Of a stretch of 64,000 nucleotides of DNA, positions 56,922 through 64,000 are shown one piece after another; within the stretch, counting starts at the first letter, position 1, and every line of letters begins with the position of its first letter. The DNA lies in contig BPII01000001.1 of NCBI GenBank assembly GCA_026004035.1, positions 126,312 to 190,311 on the forward strand, in the 5' to 3' direction. The DNA comes from Candidatus Sericytochromatia bacterium. GTDB taxonomy: Bacteria; Cyanobacteriota; Sericytochromatia; UBA7694; JACMQJ01. The notes beneath the pieces are model-generated. The model was given only the letters and a program-made list of their open reading frames with translations. It did no database searches and was not told the origin of the DNA. Made by a program: the position numbers and the translations under genes.

Positions 56922-57952
56922 TCATTCTAAAAAGTTATTTATTTCATCTAAACAGAAATATCAAAAATATTGTCAATAATTAAGTCTAATTTATTTAAGT
57001 CATTACAATTATTGTATTTTTTCTTCTATTTCCTTTGGTAATCCTCTGAATTTTTTTAATAATAATTTTATTATCTTATTCCTTTTACCTTCAATTTACT
57101 CACCTTCAATTTTACCTTCAATTTTACCTTCAATTTTACCTTTTTCAATACCTTTTTCAATACCTCTTTAATTTCAGCTTTTTTTTCAAATTTAAGAACA
57201 TTTTCAACTAACATAGAGCCACTCCTAAATTTACTATTTAACTCTTCCTGTAATTTATTATAGTCTATTTCTTTATCTTTCTTGTAAATCTTCAGATACA
57301 AATTTTATTAGCTGTTTAATACTTTCTTTATTCTCTTGTTTTTCTATTAATTTATCAATTTGATTTCCTAATTCTTGAATATTTTCAGCTTCTATTATTT
57401 CAGCTAAAAATAATGTTGATATTATATTTCCTATTTCTTGTAATTGTTTTTTTGTATATTTATTTACATCTAATAAGAAAATATTTAAATTTAAGTCCAT
57501 ATTCTTTTAATAATTCATTTCCTTTTACTATTTGATTTATATCATTTGGAACATTCCATTTCTTACTACCTGTGTATAATACTATTGGAAAAACAGGGGG
57601 TAATTTCTTATTTGTTTTCTCTAATTCTTTGTATAATAATAATGTATATTCTATCATTCTATAAAGCATATTTTTATCTATACTTGATTGAAATTCTAGT
57701 AATATAACTATATATAGTGATATATCAGAATATTGTTCTTTTAGTTTTATTTTATAAATAATATCAGATTCTTTTTCTTTATTATTATCAAGAATAAATG
57801 ATTTATTTATTATCTTCTATACTATTAAAGTCTATATATTTGACTAAATCTACATTTACAAATGTTTCTAATAATTCTTTTATTGCAAATTTATTTGAAA
57901 AAAACTCTCTATAATTTCTGTCATAGATTTTATATAGCTCTTTATTTTCCAT
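56922..57952 (-). pseudogene. Rpn nuclease copy 3, frameshifted
   Basis: This is the next tandem copy, from the ATG at 57952 to a TGA at 56922 (DEINNFLE). Fragments in three frames cover nearly the whole protein, including LYRMIEYTLLLYKELEKTNK, VLYTGSKKWNVPND and ISTLFLAEIIEAENIQEL. Two to four KIEG-like units are present. Frameshifts near 57080, 57160, 57290 and 57480 are mostly extra bases. Confidence 0.75.
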
Positions 57953-57986
57953 AAAAATTATTTTAATAGGTTGAACTATTAAATAG

Positions 57987-59031
57987 TCATTCTAAAAATT
58001 TATTTATTTCGTCTAAAGAAGAAATATCAAAAATATTGTCAATAATTAAGTCTAATTTATTTAAATCATTACAATTATTTATTTTTTCTTCTATTTCCTT
58101 TGGTAATTCTTCTGAATTTTTCTTATAGTAATATATTTTAATGTCTCAATTTTACCTTCAACTACCTTCTTTTACCTTCAATTTTACCTTCAATTTTACC
58201 TTTTTCAATACCTTTTTCAATACCTTTTTCAATACCTTCTTTAAAACCTTTCATTCTAGCTTTTTTTTCAAATTTAAGAACATTTTCAACTAACATAGAA
58301 CCACTCCTAAACTTACTATTTAAGTCTTCCTGTAATTTATTATAGTCTATTTCTTTATCTTTCTTGTAAATATTTAGAATAAATTTTATTAGCTGTTTAA
58401 TATTTTCTTTATTATCTTTATTTTCTATTAATTTATCAATTTGATTTCCTAATTCTTGAATATTTTCAGCTTCTATTATTTCAGCTAAAAATAATGTTGA
58501 TATTATATTTCCTATTTCTTGTAATTGTTTTTTTGTATATTTATTTACATCTAAAAGAAAATATTTAAATTTAAGTCCATATTCTTTTAGTAATTCATTA
58601 CCTTTTACTATTTGATTTAAATCATTAGGAACATTCCATTTTTTACTACCTGTGTATAAAACTATTGGAAAAACAGGGGTAATTTCTTATTTGTTTTCTC
58701 TAATTCTTTGTATAATAATAATGTATATTCTATCATTCTATAAAGCATATTTTTATCTAGACTTGATTGAAATTCTAGTAATATAACTATATATAGTGAT
58801 ATATCAGAATATTGTTCTTTTAGTTTTATTTTATAGATAATATCAGATTCTTTTTCTTTATTATTATCAAGAATAAATGATTTATTTATTATCTTCTATA
58901 CTATTAAAGTCTATATATTTGACTAAATCTACATTTACAAATGTTTCTAATAATTCTTTTATTGCAAATTTATTTGAAAAAAACTCTCTATAATTTCTGT
59001 CATAGATTTTATATAGCTCTTTATTTTCCAT
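57987..59031 (-). pseudogene. Rpn nuclease copy 4, frameshifted
   Basis: This fourth copy runs from the ATG at 59031 to a TGA at 57987. It is closest to copy 3 in sequence; the flanks (AATAGGTTGAACTATTAA before the stop) are repeated too. It contains a run of three SIEKG-like units and two KIEG units, and several indels, including a shortened G run near 58675. Confidence 0.75.
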
Positions 59032-59063
59032 AAAATTATTTTAATAGGTTGAACTATTAATAG

Positions 59064-59128
59064 TCATTCTAAAAATTTATTTATTTCGTCTAAAGAAGAA
59101 ATATCAAAAATATTGTCAATAATTATAT
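59064..59128 (-). repeat. Fragment of a fifth Rpn copy
   Basis: The 3' end of the Rpn gene (about 20 codons, through DNIFDISSLDEIN) with the same flank as copies 3 and 4, stopping abruptly at about 59128. This marks one border of the tandem array. Confidence 0.7.
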
Positions 59129-59418
59129 CAATTTTTATAATAAATGGTGCATAATTAAGAGTGAAAAATAAAGTATAAAAAATTAAAAAAAACTATAAGT
59201 TTTTAATAAATTACTCAGCATATAGAAATTTTAGTACAATTCTACAAAATTGTAGCTATAAAAAAATATTAGTTTTTAATGCACTATCAATTTAATAAAT
59301 TTGGTATTACATACCTCTCTGCTACTTCTATAAAAACTATTCTTTAATTAATAAATTTCTCTTTTAAAGAGGGGGTAAACCGAGTTTTGATAGGGTATTT
59401 AAGTAATACAATATATAT
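59129..59418. other. Border region of the island
   Basis: About 290 bases without a gene. It holds short inverted repeats (TACAAT/ATTGTA near 59237; CTCTTTTAAAGAG near 59361) and the dispersed hairpin repeat at 59282. Confidence 0.5.
59282..59307. repeat. Dispersed hairpin repeat, copy 2
   Basis: CACTATCAATTTAATAAATT with TGGTAT, as at 16231-16257. It lies just beyond the Rpn array. Confidence 0.45.
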
Positions 59419-60501
59419 TTAGTATAATAAGTCTAATAAATTTTTTGTTTCAAAATTTATTATAGTATGTATATCATCTTTTAAATTTGGTGGATTTAGA
59501 GAATGATTTGTTTCTACAAAAAATATTTGACTATTAGGTAGATGTTCCTTAAATATATTAGCATTTATAGGCTCATTATCAAAACCAGCTAATATATTTC
59601 CATACTTTTTTATTTCCTCCATAGCTATATGTTTGAATTCATGGTCAGTCATTTCATCTGAAGGTTTCATTATAAGGCTCTTATTTTTATCTTTTATAGG
59701 AAAATTATTTTCTTCTAAATTTTCTATTGTTCCTTTTCTCATGCTTTCAAATCTACCTGTTAAGTAAATTATTTCAAATCCTACTTCTTTGGATTTATTT
59801 ACAAAATTAACAGCACCTTTTATTGGTTTATCTACTATATAATCATTAGAAAAAAAATCTTTCATACCAAAAATTAAATATATCTTTCATAAATTTTTCT
59901 GTAGGTTCTATTCCAATTTTTCTAAGATTTATGCTTTTAATCCCCAGACTATATCTTTTCTTTTTAAATTTTTTAGTTTCTCTGTTTCTTCAGGATAAAT
60001 ATTTGAATAATCTCTTATAAATTCTTGAACAATTTTATAAACTCTTGGTGGAATTATCGAGTAAAGTTGCATCCAAATCAAATAACAAAAAAGTTTTTAT
60101 TCCTTGTTCTAAAAAATATTTTCCATATTCTATTATATAGATCAAAGGATCATAAGTTTTAATTGCTTCTATAGATTTTATGTAAGGTAATAGCTGATAA
60201 TATTCTTCAAGATTTACAGAATTATTTATAAATTTTTCAGGAATTGTATTTGAATTATTAAGTAAAAGTCTGTTTTCATCTCTATGTTGCTTTTTTTCTA
60301 ATATCAAATTAATATAATTATCAAATAAATTAGTTTCTTTTTCCAAATTTAAGAAAAAAATTTTTTATTCCTTGAAACTCCTTTAAAGATAAATCAAAAT
60401 TTTTAACATTGTAAAGTTTGTATTGCTTTATTTATATGATATTCTTCAACATTTGAATAAAAATAATCTTTTTCTTTGTCAAATGGGCTTTCATCAGACA
60501 T
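59419..60501 (-). CDS. HAD-superfamily phosphatase-like protein (several indels)
   Basis: Reconstructed at about 355 residues from the ATG at 60501 (MSDESPFDKEKDYFY). Motif I is LLFDLDATLLDN, with the two catalytic Asp residues. Motif II is IYLTGR. A lysine region follows (MKPSDEMTDHEFKH), and NILAGFDNEPINANIF takes the place of motif IV. The core is a HAD hydrolase; the first 130 residues are helical and unrecognised. At least four breaks (about 60410, 60350, 60058 and 59864) fit added bases, and one near 59940 would need either one missing base or two added ones. The substrate is unknown. It follows the lipoprotein gene at 60514 by 12 bases. Confidence 0.7.
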
Positions 60502-60513
60502 TAAGGTTTTGTC

Positions 60514-62132
60514 CTAAACAAGACTGTATTGTATGAGAACCCTATAACCTTTTGGTAAAGTAATATTATTACCTCTTATTAATGAAATATTATTAAAATT
60601 ATAATCTGTTGCTTGTAATTGAAATCTAAATTGAGTATTAGAATACAAAGAATCTAATTCTGAAGGATAATTTATAGTAGTTTCATTTGTATAAGCTTCC
60701 CATTTAAAAGGTTTTTGAAGCATCTGTAGATGAAACTTCTAATTTATATGATTTTGCTTGTTCTAGTTTATTCCAAGAAAATATCGGTCTTGTATTTTCG
60801 TTCAAAGATTCATACGAAGGATTTAAATTAGATGGTGGTTCTAAGAGATATACTTCTACATAATCCCCCCCTTTTAAATCATTTTTAACTACATCACTTC
60901 CTTTCGTGGCATTACCTGCATGAGCTTCTATTCTATAAGAAACATTATCTATTTTTGGTAATCTAAAAGACAATGTTGTTGGATTTCCTTTATATGTACT
61001 TGCTAGGACTTTTTTCACCTTTTGGAAAAATAACATAAAGCATTACTATACAAAATTATTAAATCCAAAATTATCATAAAACTTAGCTGATATATTAACA
61101 AAGTTTTTCAATAATTCTTCTTGTGTTATTGTATTTTGTGTATCTCCTGTTGTAGTTGTTGTAGTTCCTCCATCTTGATTTTGTGCTTCAAGTCCAGGAA
61201 ATTCTTTATCTCCTACTCTAAATGATATATCAGGTTTATATATAAATTTTTTCATTTGAGTAGGATTTGTTGGATTTCCTAATGCATCTCTTTCTAAATC
61301 ATATATTAATAATTGTCCTTTTACAACTGTATTATTTCCAGTTGGGTTTATTTCTAATCTATATCTACCAGTATCTTTATTTATTAATGTAGTAATAAAT
61401 CTACTATTATTTAAATCACCAAAGCTTAACACACTTGGATATTTCTTTTCTTTAACTTGACTTTGATTATCTCCATTAGCATTATTAGTTTGTGTTGTAT
61501 CACTTGTTGTGTCAGTAGATTTCTGAGCTTTTTGAGGTTCCTCACCTGCTAATGTTTTTAAACTCCATTATAATAGTATTTGGATTAAAATTTTGCTTGC
61601 TATTTAATGATTGTAAATATATATCTCTATTAATTCCAGGTCTTACTTTTGTTATTGTAGAACTTATATATCCGTTTGCTTGTCCTGATATATCTACTAA
61701 ATCTGAAAATTCTGTATCTGTAGTATAAAATCCTGCTTCATTAGCTATAACTTTTGTATTACCAACAATCACTGTAGCTTTTGGAATATTTACATAATTA
61801 CCAGTAAATACATCATAACCTTTAATATATCCACTTACTTTTGAGGGAATTATAGGTGTTTTATCAGCTTCATCTATACTTGATACAGAAGAATTAAAGT
61901 CTTTAGATGGCTTTCCTATTATAAAAGGTTTGCTTACTTGCAAAGGTGGTAATTCTGCTGGTGATTCTTCCAAAATAGTACTACTTGGTTTTGGTGAAGA
62001 TGATAAATTAAGTTCAGAAGAAGCGGAAGGATTAGGATTTGTATTACTAATACTTGCTATATTAGTATTTTGATATGTTTTACAAGATAATAATACTAAA
62101 AAACTTAAAAATATTATAGATTTTCTATTCAT
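60514..62132 (-). CDS. Lipoprotein with carboxypeptidase-regulatory-like domain (several insertions)
   Basis: This is one gene of about 535 residues, seen as several fragments. It begins MNRKSIIFLSFLVLLSC (lipobox LLSC), then a Ser/Pro/Asn-rich linker. Next comes a beta-sandwich like the carboxypeptidase regulatory domain (about 103-180, VSGYIKGYDVFTGNYVNIPK). The central part has LLIYDLERDALGNPTNPTQ and a Thr-rich linker; the end is FRFQLQATDYNFNNISLIRG. Extra bases at about 61557 and 60714, and a group of three at 61015-61050, break it. The group of three keeps the overall frame but creates spurious TAG and TAA. It probably lies on the cell surface, and it is in one operon with the lipoprotein upstream. 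Confidence 0.75.
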
Positions 62133-62143
62133 ATAAACCTCTA

Positions 62144-63838
62144 TTATGGAGTTTCAAAAATACTTACACTACCATTGTCAAAGGTAAAATAAACATTACC
62201 ATTTTCATCTGATACAGAATTAGAATTATTACCAGTTATTGGATAACCTTTAGAATCAAATTCATTGACAGGTGTATATTTTACTAAATTATCAACAGAA
62301 TTATTTAAAGGTATAGAAAAATAGTTTATATAAGGTGATGAATTATCAGCAACATTAAAATCAACCATTGCTATATAATTAGAAGCTCCTTTAAATGTTC
62401 TTGCTACATTTCCATTTCCTAAAGCTACTAAATTTCTATCAGACTCATCTATTCTTCCTGATACACTTAGACAATAGTTAGCACTTCCTTTAAATGACTC
62501 TATACTTGTATTGTCTATTTCAAAAAGAGCATTACCATTAGCTAAATATATAAAATTACCTACAGCTATAGGTGAAGATGTTATATTACCCGTAGGATAA
62601 TCTTGAGTAAAAACTTTACCACAAGGTAATTTTCTTGAGTTTAAACCATTTTGCAATTCTAATAATGGACTTTGTGTAACTGAACTATTTAATATTCTAA
62701 ATAAATAACCACCTGCGGGAACAATTATATTATTATTAACAATAAGCGGATTTGCTTTTATTTGAGCTGAACCATTTTTATTATACAAAGACAAATTCCA
62801 AGTTCTCGAAGAAATACCAGTATTAGGAACTATGTCATATAAAATACCATTTTCACTACCTATATATATTGATGAATTGCCATTCATTATAGGTGATGAA
62901 GTAAAAGAAGCATTACTAATATTATTTTCATATTCTAGTGTCATTGTTGGAAATGTACTAGAAAAATCAACTTTTAGTTTATAAAAATTTCCATTTTGAC
63001 CACCAGCATAAATATAATCATAATTAGGATTAGAATAATCAACCCAAACAGAAGTATTTTTAAATGATGAATTAACTTTTAATTCAGCTACTAAATTACC
63101 ATCAGTATTTAGACAATAAATAGTTCCGTTTAAAGATGGTAAATACATAACTTTTTTGCTAAGGTAAGTTTTATTAGAAAAAGTCAGAGAATTTTTATAA
63201 AAGTTACCAGCTAATCTTTTAGACCATAAAATATTGCCACTACTTGATAATGCAAATAAATTATTTCCTTCTTTATTATCAGTAGTAAAATAAAGAACGT
63301 CATCATTAATTCCTGGATTATTTAAATCAATAGCTGGTGTTGATGATGTTGTGCCAAAATTTTTAGCTGAATTGTTTTTATTAATATAAACTTTTGCTTT
63401 TGCATCTTTTAACTCAACATTTGGTGTTGGATTAACTTTAATAGTTTTATCATCTATTATTTGTAGTATTGTAAATGGAGTATTTACTCCTTCAACTAAT
63501 ATTTTATCACCAACTTTTAATTCTTCAGTAAAAGCAGTTCCATTCCCTGATAATTTATCAGTAAATAAATTATTTTCTACTACTGTAGATAAAGCACCGG
63601 TAATTATGCTATTTGAAGATGTAATTACTTTTAAATTATCTAGAAAAGAGTAATCTATTCCAATACTTGGCTTTAAATTCTTTACAGAAAAAGAATTTGT
63701 ATTGACAATTCTATCTTTAGTCCAATCAATAAAATTATTATTTGAAATCTTTTCTAACTTTATACTTTCATAACTAGTACAAGATGAAAATATTAAAGAG
63801 AAGCTTAAAAAAAATATTTTATTTTTCAAATTACTCAC
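62144..63838 (-). CDS. PQQ-like beta-propeller lipoprotein
   Basis: This 564-residue protein starts MSNLKNKIFFLSFSLIFSSC, with lipobox FSSC. The body consists of repeated beta blades with segments such as LFALSSSGNILWSKRLAGNF, VMYLPSLNGTIYCLNTDGNL, IYIGSENGILYDIVPNTG and VYFTFDNGSVSIF, as in PQQ-type or BamB-like eight-bladed propellers. Residues 70-150 form a separate beta domain (LSGNGTAFTEELKVGDKILV). It probably sits on the outer membrane as a binding scaffold. No catalytic residues are recognised. It is upstream of the other lipoprotein by 11 bases and the ORF is intact. Confidence 0.8.
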   Translation of the reverse strand: MSNLKNKIFFLSFSLIFSSCTSYESIKLEKISNNNFIDWTKDRIVNTNSFSVKNLKPSIGIDYSFLDNLKVITSSNSIITGALSTVVENNLFTDKLSGNGTAFTEELKVGDKILVEGVNTPFTILQIIDDKTIKVNPTPNVELKDAKAKVYINKNNSAKNFGTTSSTPAIDLNNPGINDDVLYFTTDNKEGNNLFALSSSGNILWSKRLAGNFYKNSLTFSNKTYLSKKVMYLPSLNGTIYCLNTDGNLVAELKVNSSFKNTSVWVDYSNPNYDYIYAGGQNGNFYKLKVDFSSTFPTMTLEYENNISNASFTSSPIMNGNSSIYIGSENGILYDIVPNTGISSRTWNLSLYNKNGSAQIKANPLIVNNNIIVPAGGYLFRILNSSVTQSPLLELQNGLNSRKLPCGKVFTQDYPTGNITSSPIAVGNFIYLANGNALFEIDNTSIESFKGSANYCLSVSGRIDESDRNLVALGNGNVARTFKGASNYIAMVDFNVADNSSPYINYFSIPLNNSVDNLVKYTPVNEFDSKGYPITGNNSNSVSDENGNVYFTFDNGSVSIFETP

Positions 63839-63939
63839 AAAAACAATCCTCTATTTTTATAAGAGTATATAAATAAGATTATACTAGCTTAATTTATTTT
63901 TGTGAATATAAAAAAGTTTTTTTATTTATTTTATATTAG

Positions 63940-64000
63940 CTAAATTTGTAGTTTATTTTTTTCTTCTTTAATTACTCTTAATACTTTTACTACTTCAATA
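63940..64000 (-). CDS. 3' end of a gene cut by the window edge
   Basis: An open minus-strand frame enters from the window edge, reading IEVVKVLRVIKEEKNKLQI and then TAG at 63940-63942. Too little is seen to name a family. The composition and the stop before an AT-rich gap suggest the end of a real gene. Confidence 0.35.
   Translation of the reverse strand, partial: IEVVKVLRVIKEEKNKLQI

Noticed and set aside
1..64000. tRNA, rRNA, prophage or toxin-antitoxin genes
   Set aside because: I looked for typical T-loop text, rRNA motifs, phage structural genes and small paired genes and found none that I could support.

Overview
The window is very AT-rich (roughly three quarters A+T) bacterial chromosome, densely packed with genes on both strands. 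The cell envelope looks Gram-negative in type: there are lipoproteins with lipoboxes, a porin-like beta-barrel precursor and a LolD-like ATPase. Metabolism looks respiratory. I see menaquinone genes (menF-menA-menC), complex I subunits (nuoJKL), a small cbb3-oxidase assembly protein (ccoS), glutathione synthesis (gshA), a polyprenyl diphosphate synthase and a mevalonate-pathway decarboxylase (mvaD). MglA/MglB-type GTPase modules and three PATAN (DUF4388) proteins recall Myxococcota, Deinococcus-Thermus, Chloroflexi and the non-photosynthetic relatives of Cyanobacteria. The last group is my tentative preference, but the sequence alone does not settle it.

Layout. 1-6.8 kb: an EF-hand lipoprotein (partial), an unknown gene coupled to a LolD-like ATPase, clpB and a TPR protein. 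6.9-10.6 kb: moxR, mobile-element debris, a GT4 glycosyltransferase, ssb and an Nfu-type Fe-S scaffold. 10.7-15.4 kb: a PATAN protein coupled to an ABC ATPase, facing the menFAC operon. 15.5-16.4 kb: a decayed insertion sequence. 16.4-20.7 kb: recN facing a hybrid histidine kinase. 21-26 kb: gshA and a 975-residue DUF4114 repeat protein with a coiled-coil partner. 26.3-32.8 kb: a motif-repeat protein, an ispA-like gene, an MFS transporter with a large insertion, mvaD and a TPR protein. 32.9-34.5 kb: ccoS, a sigma factor and a MerR regulator. 34.7-38.5 kb: a porin-like protein, a response regulator-PATAN protein and a glycosyltransferase. 38.5-44.9 kb: mglA, mglB, PATAN, a degenerate methylase-like gene, a 2OG oxygenase and nuoLKJ. 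45-50.3 kb: three genes ending in a microcompartment vertex (EutN/CcmL) protein, then parC and parE. 50.3-59.1 kb: a defence and mobility island with a type IIG restriction-modification gene flanked by four Rpn-type nuclease copies. 59.4-64 kb: a HAD protein and two lipoproteins.

A striking feature of the sequence is that many conserved genes (moxR, the GT4 gene, ssb, menA, recN, the kinase, mvaD, the RM gene, the terminal lipoprotein) are broken by single-base insertions that extend or duplicate a base. Almost no deletions or nonsense changes are seen. This looks like unpolished sequence more than real decay. I therefore give the whole reconstructed gene spans and note each break. A 141-bp MITE-like family (three copies), several IS5-like remnants and a tandem Rpn array are the main repeats. 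I saw no rRNA, tRNA or CRISPR array.
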